DNA of 58,516 nt from Azolla pinnata (Eukaryota > Streptophyta > Polypodiopsida > Salviniales > Salviniaceae): the NCBI GenBank assembly GCA_037176905.1, contig JBBBWG010028389.1:1-58516 (forward strand). The letters are read 5' to 3'. Positions 22,606 to 33,518 of this stretch are shown piece by piece (position 1 is the stretch's first letter; the number at the start of each line of letters is the position of its first letter). The notes beneath the pieces were generated by a model, which did no database searches, was not told the origin of the DNA, and saw only the letters and a list, made by a program, of their open reading frames with translations. The position numbers were made by a program, and so were the translations under genes.

Positions 22606-25206
22606 TCAAGAGCAATCCGTAATAAAGGGCTTGAAAGAATCGATGAACTGTTGGGTATCCATCCCGAGCTTTAAGTCGACTTCACCACCTCCTAACCAAA
22701 AGAACTGGGGTTCAAGCTTCACAATGGCATCTGACAAAATGATCTAGAAACAACTATAATCAGTTTTGGCAAAAATACAAAGTAAGAAATCTATCTGCCA
22801 AATAACATGTCACTCTGTGACGCTATAGAGATATTTATCAGAATGCTCCTAAAATTTTAAAAATCTATGGTAACATCCCTTATCTTTACTAGTGATATCA
22901 TGCTATTGCGGATATTCTGGTGTTTTCCCCAAATATATAAAATGCTTTGACAAACCACTAGAAAACAACGAGAAACTTCAAGCTTACAGGCAATCGGGTT
23001 TTCATCCCAACAGGGGTCACGGCATTATGTTTGAAGCCTGTTAATCTGTACGCTTCATCCTCGGGAGCAAGCCGTACTGTATGTAGAAACAATATCATTT
23101 AGAGTTGAAACAAATATTCTCATGAAAATGAAAATGTAATAGGTTCAGATGCATAACAAAAAAATCTATTCAGAATTTAGAATGCTATTTTTATATGGCC
23201 TTTGCTTTATGAGAAAACGAAAATCTAATCACATATCCTTTTCTCACGTAAAATTTCGCATGATGCTCAATGAACAACCTGAATTAAAGTAGAAAATGTC
23301 CTAGAGGTACTTGAAAACAGATCAAACTCCACGAGAACAAGAAATCAATCTACCATACCACATACAAACCATTTGATAGATCTCTATTCTTATGTTTCTT
23401 TTCCAACACATTTTGTTCTATCCACATTGGATTTAGTAAAAGTCATTTTGGTTTGCAAGCACTAACTGAGCTAATTTCATTGAGGATACACTTGATAGCG
23501 GGGTGGTTATCGAAGGATCTGAATGATAACTACAAAAGAGGATTGTAAACAAAATTATTGTACCATTAAAAAACCATGAAAGTATCACTTACAATTGAAC
23601 CTCTTCTTTGCAATTCTTCCATTGTTTAACGAGTAAACAAACTGTTTTACTTTTTCTGCATTTAAGCGGGCAGTATACTGTATTGACATAAAGTCAAATC
23701 AGAGCACATATTGAAGAAAAACAATGAACTTTTGAGAATATGCAGCAACCTGTATGATCACCAAGTAAAATTTTGAATTATGGTAGTCACTACAGTCAGT
23801 CACACTTTCGTGTGCTTGTGTGTTCACCTGGAATGGCCATGTTAAGAAAAAACAATTAAACTCACTTCAGCTATCAAAAACCATGCGTGAGTTTGTATAG
23901 AATCATCACTGTGTATAGACATATATCATACAAAAGTCAAAGTGAAGTTTATACAGTTTACACCATGCCACGAGTATTCAATTCATGTGCACGGTATGTA
24001 TGGGTCTCGCCCTTTCAAAAAAACTGTCACAGAAAGAAAATGAGAGTTTTTCCTGCATAATAACATGCATATGTACGTCCATACCTAGGCAGCAGGTACA
24101 TACATAAGCACTTAAATAAATGGATACAGCAATAAGCACGTTAACTTGAGATGCAAATAAAATGTAAGGACATCTTCCTTTCGAAGTCACAAATAACCAG
24201 AATTTGAATCATCTTCCTTGGATAGCTGTGCATGGGAGAATGATAACAAAACAATGATTATTATTGACAAACTCTTTTCTAACAGCTATCACTACCATTC
24301 AAATGAAAGCATCCCTCTTTCAGCATTGTTGTAGACATATGTGTAACACATTTAAACCGACTATTTCTTCTGTGAAAACCCCTTCATGTTCATACATCTC
24401 CAATTATGCATGCGATGGGCAAATTGATGCCCTATTCTTTGAATATTTCCAATATGGCATGATGTAAGTTTTCTTTTTCCTAAGTATGTGTATAGATAGG
24501 ATGTAGATAACTATATAATATACACATACATGCAATGCACGCATGTTTGTGCATACAACACGTGTACTGTATGTATGAAAGGAATATATTCCCATACATA
24601 TGCACGTACATGCATTCATATGTATCCATACGTGCATAGGTCTGTATGCACATGTACATACGTATGTATGTATGTGTGCGTGTATGCACCTATGCATGAA
24701 ACAAACGAACTACCGATGTACATCGTATGAATGCATGAATGTATGTATACATACATATATGTGCATATCATATATGCATGTGCGTGTATGTATATAGGAG
24801 GGTGCTGCAGTGCATGTACCATGACTATACTCTTGCAGAGATGATCGATGGAGGCAGCTCCCAGCAAATCTCGGCGCTCCTCAAAGCTTCTGTCGTAGTA
24901 ATCCGAAGGCACCCTTTTGAACACGAAGGAATCGACCCCGACAGATTCCAGAATCCTGCTCAGCTTGTGCTCTAAGGAAGAATCTCCTCCTCCTCCTCCT
25001 CCTCCTCCTCCTCCTCCTCCTCCCCCGTCTTCTTCTTCTTCTTCTTCTTCTTCTTCTTCTGGGTTATGGGCGAGAGATTTAGAGGGGTGAGGTGGGTCCC
25101 CCGCTGGAGCGCTGTGTCGTGAGACATTCCGACAGCCGAGCGAGGCTTCCAGGCATTCGATTCGCTCCAAGATTCGAATCTGCAGGGCTTCGAGCTGAGC
25201 AGCCAT
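22606..25206 (-). CDS. YbaK/aminoacyl-tRNA synthetase-associated (editing) domain protein
   Basis: Member of a plant family with the YbaK/ProRS-INS fold, related to trans-editing deacylases that clear mischarged tRNAs; the substrate of this subfamily is not known to me. Five exons: 25206-24820, 23827-23750, 23677-23593, 23076-22988, 22743-22606; 258 aa with exact phase closure. The N-terminus MAAQLEALQIRILERIECLE is a short coiled coil; residues ~45-75 are a run of Glu then Gly from (GAA)n/(GGA)n triplets and are probably disordered. The conserved part begins SLEHKLSRILESVGVDSFVF and continues YYDRSFEERRDLLGAASIDH, CKSIVMVNTQ, NSKFYLVIIQYTARLN, KRFNLRLAPEDEAYRLTGFK, HNAVTPVGMKTRLP, QFFWLGGGEVDLKLGMDTQQ and ends FKPFITDCS. 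No clear transit peptide. Confidence 0.9.
24484..24815. repeat. alternating purine-pyrimidine tract in intron 1 of the YbaK-domain gene
   Basis: Degenerate ATGTATG/ACATACAT/TGCATG sequence (for example ACATACGTATGTATGTATGT) directly adjoins the intron 1 donor at 24819. Composition and word use resemble the 15.3-16.4 kb satellite but without clear higher-order units. Confidence 0.7.
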
Positions 25207-27208
25207 TCAATTGATTTCCCCGCGAGAGATTCCAGTCTTTCGTCTTCTTCTTCGAAACAGGGGGCTTCAGGGGAAGAAAAGCCCAAAAAGCAAAACGCAA
25301 AAAGCAAAAAGCAAGAACACTTGTGAAGTGCTTTTTATAGAAGCAAAAAGCTTCTTCAAATGGATTTTAAAAAAGAAACAAAGAAGCAGAAGAAAGGAGG
25401 AGAAGAAGAAAGGAACAGAGAGAGTCGAAGTTTGGGGTTGTGATATCGTCGGAATATTGTAGAAGTGGTTCTGTATTTGGTGAGCTTTTTCTGGAGTATC
25501 TCAACAAATATGTAGGATAAAAGGGAAGTTCAATTTGACGATTTTCGCAACAATTATGTTGTGTGAGAACTTTATCCCAATAAGAGTTAGATTTTGTGGT
25601 ATTTAGTGTGTTACAACACCTTACAAGGTTGACCTTGCCACATTGCTACTTTTGAAGTAGTTTCGATAGGCAAGGGTTTTTTGGTATTGTCAGGTCGTTC
25701 TAGATTTACGAAATAACAGAGAGAGTCGAATAAATGCAGGAAGGGGCAACATTTTAATCTTTTGGCGGATAGAAATCTCGCCTTTGGGTGCAATGTATTT
25801 CCTCCTCTGTTCGAAAATAGCAGAGTTAGAGTTGCAACCTTTCCAATGGGTCATGGGCATGGAATGTGCTTCATGTAATGGGATCTTTCCAAAACAATGG
25901 GCTGAGAGCCTGTTGGGTTTTTAAACAGGGAATTCGCGAAGAAGTCGGACACCCTTTTTTTTTTGAGCCAGTGCATGAACCTGATATATTAATCAGAAGA
26001 CGTGTAACATAAAGAAAAAGCAACCTAGCTAAACCCTTAAGCCATGGCTACCTCCAGGGGCATAAAGAAATTGATTGGCGAAACACGCATTTGCCAGGTA
26101 TGGTCCGACGATAAGAACCATGGCACTCATCAGCTAGATATGTGGCAAGAGGTTGATCGACCGTTTTGTGTTCTCCATGGCCTACATCTCGACATCTGTC
26201 TAGCCGATGGTTAAGATTGGATGCAGATGAGCTTATTTATTGAAACTCGAGGGTATGAAGAGCCTGCAATTTTCGTTGGTTGTTCCGCTGGGCCAGGAGA
26301 TTGGCTCATCTGGCACTGAGTCTGATAAACAAAGAGAAGCCAAAGCTTTGTGTCCATAGACACTGTGAATGACCAAAGTCATATCTGAATGAACCTTTGA
26401 TCGAGGAAACTTACCTGAACAATGGGGAAATTTTAGATCTACAGATTCCCATCGTCGGAAAGTTCATGCTTAACCCTTTGTTTTCTATGCTTGCCTTTGG
26501 TTTGATCCTAGAATAGGAGGATTTGAGGATCAAATCGGGCCCCAAGAGCCTCCTATCATTTTGACCTCCACACCTATCCTCACTACCGATTGCAAAGTGA
26601 TCAGATATAGGTCATAAAAGCACAACCCCCGTAAAAATCGATATTCTCCGCCCAAGCACACAATGGCATCCAAGCATAAATAGAGAAAAATCCCATCTCC
26701 GATCGAGTCAGGGGGCTTGTATGCATACAAAAGAATGGAGCACTCGAATCCAATCCCGAAAAAAGAGGAACTCAGGCAACAACCAGAGCTGCAAGCTCCC
26801 CAGACTTTTTTCGGGGTCTAAACAATGGAGGAAAGCCCCGAAAAGGGGAAGGTATATTCCAATGCTCATGATGGTCTTCTGCATATACCCAAATCCGAAA
26901 ATTCCGATCCAGGGATCGAATCGAGCGAAGACATGTTGTCGACGCAATACAGATCTAAACAGGTTTTATTTTTCTTTTCGGGTTTTCCGGGTTCTCAAAA
27001 GAACACAGATCTAATCTGGGTTTTTCTGGGTTTTCATCAGAACATAGATCTGATCTGGGTTTTTCTGAGTTTTTGACCAGACAATGTAAAGAAAACATAG
27101 AGAAGGGTATGATGTGGAAATAAAGAAAACCTTGAGACAAATCCATTGAATCTTGTCATATAAAACAGAGTCTCACACAGTTGACACAGATGCATCCTGA
27201 TTGTGGCC
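25207..27208. other. divergent intergenic region between the YbaK-domain gene and the AAE3-like gene
   Basis: This shared upstream region should hold both promoters. A poly(T) run near 25953 and A/G-rich DNA at 25268-25425 are visible. No coding exon is supported; open frames around 26721-27076 overlap the repeat below. Confidence 0.45.
26966..27076. repeat. ~40 bp tandem repeat upstream of the AAE3-like gene
   Basis: About 2.5-3 copies of a unit containing GAACACAGATCTAATCTGGG or GAACATAGATCTGATCTGGG followed by TTTTTCTGGGTTTTC. It ends ~130 bp before the AAE3-like start codon, so it may lie in the promoter or 5'UTR. Confidence 0.75.
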
Positions 27209-30031
27209 ATGGCGGAAGAGAGCATCTCCCTCACAGAACTCCTTGCTCGCTCAGCTCAACGGCATGGCGAGCATCCATCTCTCATCTCCTCCGGCGGCCC
27301 TCAGCTCTCCTACGCTGGCCTTCATGCTGCCATCGATGAGGCTGCCGCCCAGCTCGTTCGCGCCGGTGTCAAACCTGGGGATGTTGTGGCCCTCACCTTC
27401 CCCAATTCCATCGAGGTAATGTTGCACAACTAGATCCCATCATCGGCTCCTTAGATCTATGAGTTTGCAATACGGGTTCTTGACATGATTTGTCGAAATG
27501 GGTCGTTCGATGTGGACCATGATGGAACCTGCAATATGATTTAGAATGGGATTTTTGATGTAGTTTTTTTATTTCCTATCTATGCTCATAGCAACCCACC
27601 CCTTGTGCTTGAAATGCTTTCCTAGAGGATTGGGCTTTCATGCTGCAAATTTCAATCCACGCCGAAGATCAGAATGTGTGTGTTGGTTGTGTTTATTGTA
27701 TTTGGCTGTCACCTGAAGAAGATGAAGATGTAATACTGTGAGGATGAGGATGAGGATAATGGATTATTATCATGGTGGATGATGATGAACATGAAGGTGC
27801 ATGTTGATGAACCGGATGGTGCACGGTGCATATCCTTGAGAATGATGACGGCACGCCATGCACAATGGTTATTTGTGGCATGCGGGTGGAGATGGCACAC
27901 ATGGTGATAGCAATGAGTACGCATGCATCAAGATGAATGTAGAGTAGTGTCTATGCATCGGTACAGGATGAATGTCGTTTATGAGTGCGCATTTTGCAAC
28001 GGTGTATGGTGGTGATGACGCAGGACAAACGGTGTACGAGTGAATGTCGACGGTGGTTGTTCAGGGTGCACGATGAATGCCGATGAGGATATACATGAAG
28101 TATGCTGTTGTGGTTGCTGATGGTAATGATACACGGTGCATGTTATTGTTGTGGTTGATGATGATGATGCATGTTGATGGTGAATGTTGTTGCAGTGATT
28201 GATGGTCAACAATGCATGTTGATGGTGGTGATGTTCCTTCCTGTCTTGTTCTCACAGTTTGCTGATGTATGCTGTTGTGGTTGCTGCTGCTGATGATATA
28301 TATACATGAAATACGCTGTTGTGGTTGCTGCAGATGATGATCGATGATGCATGTTGATGGTGATGATGTTTCTTCCTGTGTTGTTCTGACAGTTTGTTGT
28401 GGCATTCCTGGCTGCCATACGAGCCCGAGCAGTTGCCGCGCCATTAAACGCAGCATACACCGAGGAGGAGTTCCTCTTCTATTTGGAGGATTCGAGAACC
28501 GTGCTAGTCATCGTGCCTGCCAAAGAAGGCAACAAAGCTGCCGAAGGCGCAGCTCAGAAGCTCAACCTTCCCATCTTAGAAGCGAAATGGAAAGGCACCG
28601 ATGACGGTATCGATCTCTCGCCCAAGTTCAAGGCGGGACTCTCCGCCGAACCGGTCGACATATCCCAAGTCTCGAACCACATCGAAGATGAAGCCTTGTT
28701 CCTTCACACATCGGGCACCACAAGCCGGCCCAAAGGTGTGCCTTTGACCCAGATAAACCTGTCGGCATCTGTGCAACACATCGTGGAGGCGTATGAGCTG
28801 GGCCCATCGGACAAGACAGTTATAATCTTGCCCCTCTTCCATGTCCATGGATTGATGGCTGCCTTACTGTCGTCGCTAGCATCGGGAGGAACGGTGGTCT
28901 TGCCCAGTGCTGGGCGATTCTCGGCCACCAAGTTCTGGGAAGACATGATAACATACGGCTCGACCTGGTACACTGCTGTGCCTACTGTGCACCAAATCCT
29001 GCTCGAAAGGCACAAGGCGAAGGCCGAACCGAAGTACCCAAGCCTCCGGTTCATCCGTAGCTGCAGCGCCTCATTGGCTCCGGCTGTGCTCGAACAGCTG
29101 GAGGAAGCTTTCGGTGCCCCTGTCCTCGAGGCCTATGCGATGACTGAAGCCAGCCATCAAATGACGTCGAATCCCTTGCCCAAGCACGGTCCTCGCAAGC
29201 CTGGATCAGTCGGCAAACCGACAGGTATCGAACTGGCGATCTTAGATGACGATGGCTCGCCGTTGCCCCCTCGGCAAGTCGGGGAAGTTTGCATCCGCGG
29301 CTTGAATGTTACGAAAGGTTATAAGAATAATGCGGATGCGAACCACGCTGCTTTCTTGTTCGGGTGGTTCCACACTGGAGACCGAGGGTATCTGGATGAA
29401 GAGGGGTACTTGAACTTAACGGGCCGTATCAAAGAGTTGATCAATCGTGGAGGTTTGTGGTTTATTGCTACCCTCCATTTGTTCTTTTCACAGACGGAGA
29501 TCGATCAAATTGAGATGCTTTGTTATTTTCCTGATGTTGGTTTTTCGTTTCACAGGCGAAAAGATCTCCCCCCTAGAAGTCGATGCTGTGCTCTTATCTC
29601 ATCCTGCTGTATCCCAAGCTGTAGCATTTTCGGCACCGGATCCAAAATACGGAGAAGAGGTGAGTCCTTTAATTTACATATTTTCAACTGCAGTCGAAAC
29701 TTTGGGCTCCTCTTGTGTCAAGAGATACTTAATGTGTATTTAGGTTTTGTTTGGGTTCATCAAGATCCCTAATGGCACAACTTGAAAGAGTTCTATTTAA
29801 ACCTGTGGTTTGACTGATCAAAAGGTGAATGCGGCGATTGTGCTACACGAAGGAGCTTCGGCCACCGAGGATGATATCAAGGAGTTCTGTAAGAAGAATC
29901 TAGCCTCATTCAAGATCCCAAAGAAGATATTCTTCTCGAAAGATGTTCCAAGAACGCCAACCGGAAAGATCCAACGGCGGATCGTTGCTGAGCATTTCTT
30001 ATCCACATCATCGAAGGCATCCGAGAAATAG
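27209..30031 (+). CDS. AAE3: AAE3-like acyl-activating enzyme (oxalate-CoA ligase family)
   Basis: Acyl-activating (ANL) superfamily; the closest plant group is AAE3, which ligates oxalate to CoA with ATP in oxalate breakdown. Four exons: 27209-27415, 28393-29452, 29556-29659, 29825-30031; 525 aa, close to the family norm. Start MAEESISLTELLARSAQRHG. The ATP/AMP loop is HTSGTTSRPKG (residues ~174-184), followed by PLFHVHGLMAALLSSLASGG, AYAMTEASHQM, GWFHTGDRGYLDEEGYLNLT with GRIKELINRGGEKISPLEVD, and the C-terminal catalytic-lysine motif PRTPTGKIQRR. All ANL core motifs are present, so the enzyme should be active. The C-terminus KASEK is not a peroxisomal SKL-type signal, fitting a cytosolic enzyme. 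Plant 4CL-like and bacterial-type CoA ligases are the alternatives, but the HTSGTTSRPKG and HQMTSNP motifs favour the AAE3/Pcs60 clade. Confidence 0.92.
28098..28402 (+). repeat. duplicated 3' splice region in intron 1 of the AAE3-like gene
   Basis: The genuine acceptor segment (28347-28399: GCATGTTGATGGTGATGATG then TTTCTTCCTG and CTGACAG/TTTGTTG) has a near-identical copy at 28213-28264 (GTTCCTTCCTG, CTCACAG/TTTGCTG), 135 bp upstream. A third, weaker copy of the left half ends GTTGTTGCAG at about 28195. The interspersed unit GCTGTTGTGGTTGCTG also repeats. The duplicate carries the pyrimidine tract, the AG and the first bases of exon 2. Confidence 0.85.
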
Positions 30032-30536
30032 CTTGAATTTTCCAATGTAATACATATCTGTGTATATGTACGTGCATGCATGTGCATGTATGTATATAAA
30101 ATGGATAATTTTATTTGCAGGTTGGGAGATTGGGTGTGGTATACACAAAACCAGGGAAAGTCATTGACAATAAAAATGCCGCATTGGAGGTGTTGGTTGC
30201 TAAATAACTATTTGCATACATACAGCTTGTAGCTTTTGCAAAAACAGTTTGTGTACTTTTAGTAAGGATTTCTTTGGACTTCTCAACTCCGGCAAGTATT
30301 GGTTAACAATGATGAGGAAAGATGATCCTGATTGATGTTGATGCATTGTGGTGTTTGCCATGAATGTATTGCCTATCTTGGGAAGAGCTTACTGTCAAAA
30401 AAACAGGATTTTGACAAAATAAAATTGATCCTTCGCATGCCAAGTTATGGTGAATGTGCAAGGGTCAGGGTCAGCTGACATGTTTGTGGACTAGATTGAT
30501 CGATGTTTTGTGCACAGTGTCACTACTTCTTGAGGG

Positions 30537-31085
30537 TAATCGGATGCAGTTTGCTCGATGTTGTGTTGATATGCTTGGACATGTATTGCTCAGATCTTGG
30601 TATGTGATCAGAAGCTGGGGGCTGAGCTTGTAGCTTTCGCATAATGGTAATCGGATGCAAATTGCTGTTGATATGCTTGGGACATGTATTGCTCAGATCT
30701 TGGTATGTGATCAGAGCTCAGAGCTGGGGGGCCGAGCTTGTAGCTTTTGCGTAATGGTAATTGAATGCAATTTGCTGTTGATATGCTTGGACATGTATTG
30801 CTCAGATCTTGGTATGCGATTAGAGCTGGGGGCCGATCTTGGTATGTGATTAGAGCTTTTGCACAACGGATTTCACAATTTTTTAGGGTAATTGGATGCA
30901 ATTTGCTGTTGATATGCATTGCTCAGATCTTGGTATGCGATCAGAGCTAGGGGCTTAGCTTGTAGCTTTTGCACAATGCATCTCAACACTCTTTAGGGTG
31001 ATCGGATGCAAGTTGATGTTGATATGCTTGTACATGTACTGCTGAGATCTTGGTATGTGATCAGAGCTGGGGGCTGAGCTTCATG
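30537..31085. repeat. ~110 bp minisatellite downstream of the AAE3-like gene, five copies
   Basis: Units start at about 30537, 30647, 30757, 30890 and 30998. Each contains GGATGCAATTTGCTGTTGAT, ATGCTTGGACATGTATTGCT, CAGATCTTGGTATGTGATCA and GAGCTGGGGGCTGAGCTTGT. Copy 3 carries an internal partial duplication of GATCTTGGTATG...TTAGAGCT. The short open frames here are products of the repeat. Confidence 0.88.
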
Positions 31086-31106
31086 TTCATTGCCATTGTT
31101 TGTGAT

Positions 31107-31529
31107 ATGGAGGACAGCTTGAGGAAGACAAAACTGAAAGGGAAGCAAGTTGGGTATCTCCATAATGTGATACTGATCTACATATTCCTGTCTTTAAAAT
31201 GTCGGAATGATCTTTCAGACATGGATTGGTGGTGCAATTTGGTTTTTTCTGTTTTACCGATTGGCACAGAAGATTCAATTTTTAGACGCATGGATCGAAT
31301 TGGTTTACATGGTCGCGAAGCTGTTTCACCGCTGGAAATGCCCAACGGAATGCAAAAGGAAGGAAAGATCATCAATCGATGCGGCTCCATGAAAACTCCA
31401 TCCATGACAGTTTATGATAAAAAAAAACTTGAGCAATCAAGAACCCTGCAAGATCTGATCATTATGGCTTGTAGAAATGAGAATCATAGATCTCCATTGC
31501 CTGCATTTAGAGTGAGAATCATAGGGTAA
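31107..31529 (+). CDS. doubtful small ORF, 141 codons
   Basis: An open frame from ATG (MEDSLRKTKLKGKQVGYLHN) runs to a candidate donor AGG/GTAAGT at about 31527. Its last part, KKKLEQSRTLQDLIIMACRN followed by SPLPAFRVRI, looks more protein-like than random DNA, and a strong donor at its end suggests an exon. I recognise no family and find no following exon. It begins directly after a minisatellite. It may be non-coding. Confidence 0.25.
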   Translation: MEDSLRKTKLKGKQVGYLHNVILIYIFLSLKCRNDLSDMDWWCNLVFSVLPIGTEDSIFRRMDRIGLHGREAVSPLEMPNGMQKEGKIINRCGSMKTPSMTVYDKKKLEQSRTLQDLIIMACRNENHRSPLPAFRVRIIG

Positions 31530-33518
31530 GTCATTCTTTTCACTGAGAATTCTGATCCAACTACTCCATCGAAGCTACAGTAGATGCTTTATCTTTGAGC
31601 AGTTGTCATGCGTAAAACAATTATAACAATCAAGAACAAGTTCAATGCTTGTTGAATCGCATGCACGGAACTTCTACGTGCTCTGAATGGAAGCTTTAAA
31701 GGTATTCAAGAATCGTGCGGCCTGAAAACATGTACCAAATGCATGTGGTAGGAAGTTGCTCAGATGGGAAAGGCAGAAGTAACTCGTGGCTCGAATAAAC
31801 AAATCGATTACTTCTTCTGTTAGGTCGATTTGATGGGTTCACAACGGACATGCAAGTTTGGTTCAGACAAGGGTTGTTTGCTTGCCGGAAAGAGCTCTAA
31901 TGGGAGCTTAGTTTGAACCTCATGCTATATATTGGACACGATCCAGCGGAAGCTTGACAGATCTTGCAATAACTTGGTCATGCTTCAGTCATGGATGGAA
32001 TTACAGAGGTCTTAGATCTGATGCCAGAACATGGCGTTGTACAAGCACATCTTTCCCCCCCCCAATTCTATCCTAGATAGGGAAACTGATCGATGTATAT
32101 GTATGTCGAGACAGGAGATTATTGAAGCAGAGCTAGAACTCTGTCGAGAACGATCTATGTATTGTTATCTAGAATCGACGATGCCCAGACATATAGGACC
32201 TCGACAGCTCGATCGGTCAAATGCTGCAATGCTAGACCTTGGAACCGGGTTGGGACCGTTCTAGCAAATCATACCAGGTCGTGAATCGGCATCTTGCTCA
32301 ACCTCCATCTCAAGCTCGGATCCTCTCTCTCCGATTCCGCGCTCCATGTCTCTGTTTCTACGCGATTCTGTTCTGCCCTGAAGATCGCTGAAGTCCTTGG
32401 TATATTCTCTCCTCTATTCAGCATTGGTAGGATGATCTTGAACCAAGAAAGAAAAGACACCCAAGATGTGTGGGTCTCTTCTTGTTGTTTTAGTCTTTCT
32501 TTCTCACCAGACTCACCTCCTTGCCAAATCTTGAAATGTGGCAGGGTTCACCTAATCCCTCTCTCTTTCCTGTGGTGATGGTGATGGTGATGGTGATGAT
32601 GCTGACACCTGAATCAGGTTTCAAAAGGCAGCGCTCATTCAATGGAAATGCAGCAGCAGCTCTGTCTCTTTTGCCTGCTTTTCTTCCTTTGAATGGTGAA
32701 GTGAAGAGAAAAAACCCCTCCCTTTTTTCTTCTTCCGTTTCTATGCTGATTCTCCCACTCTTTCGCCCTTTTCTTGGTTCTCCGAAGGCTTGATTGGCAG
32801 AGCAGGGTTTCGATGGGCACAGCCGTTTCGGTGGGCGGATTGTCTGTATTCTGTATTTAGGGTTTTGGGCGCATCCTGATTTGTGGGTTTTGATGATGGT
32901 GATGATGGGCACTTGCTGATTTGGGGTTCTGATGATGATGGTGATGATGCGCACGTTCTGTGTTTAGAGTTTTGATGGTGATGGTGGTGGTGGTGGTGGG
33001 CACATTTCCTGTTTAGGGTTTTGACGATGATGATGGTGGTGGTGGTGGTGGTGGGCACATTCTGTGTTTAGGGTTTTGATCTGATGATGATGGTGGGCAC
33101 ATTTCCTGTTTAGGGTTTTGGGCACATTCTGGTTTAGGGTTTTGATGATGTTGATGATGAGGATGAGGAGGAGGATGGTGGGCACATTCCCTGTTTAGGG
33201 TTTTGGGCACATTCTGATTCAGGGTTTTGGGCACATTCTGATTCAGGGTTTTGATGATGATGGGTGATGATGATGGGCGCATTGTGCAGTTAGGGTTTTG
33301 ATGATGATGAAGAAGAAGAAGATGATGGTGGTGGGCACATTCTCTGCTCATGCTGTGCTCCATCTCAGATGCGTGCCTTCATCTCTTCCTCTCCCGAGAA
33401 CGATTTGAGCAGAAAGAGGAGGAGGAGGAGGAGGGCGAATGGGCAATCTCTGCATTTGTGGTATTTTCACATCCAGAATCATCGATCCGAAGAGGAATTG
33501 AGAAGAATCTGCGTAGAT
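31530..33518. other. upstream region of the F-box gene
   Basis: No coding exon recognised between 31530 and 32860. The rest is the TTTAGGGTTTTG/GATGAT minisatellite (separate entry) and purine-rich sequence around 33408-33435. An in-frame ATG at 33369 extends the F-box frame by 50 codons rich in Arg. Confidence 0.45.
32860..33345. repeat. TTTAGGGTTTTG...GGGCACATTC minisatellite, about 12 degenerate copies
   Basis: Units of variable length (22-60 bp) share TTTAGGGTTTTG or TTCAGGGTTTTG and GGGCACATTCTG, with inserted (GATGAT)n or (GGTGGT)n of different lengths. The TTAGGGTTT core resembles the plant telo-box promoter motif, repeated here many times just upstream of the F-box gene. Confidence 0.8.

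Noticed and set aside
24190-24245. Possible extra exon in the YbaK-domain gene after a CACAG acceptor
   Set aside because: It would break the conserved IVM-VNTQ junction; exons 24820 and 23827 join in phase directly and match the family.
26721-27076. Short plus-strand frames with repeated LIWVFLGFHQ-like peptides
   Set aside because: Translation of the ~40 bp tandem repeat upstream of the AAE3-like gene.
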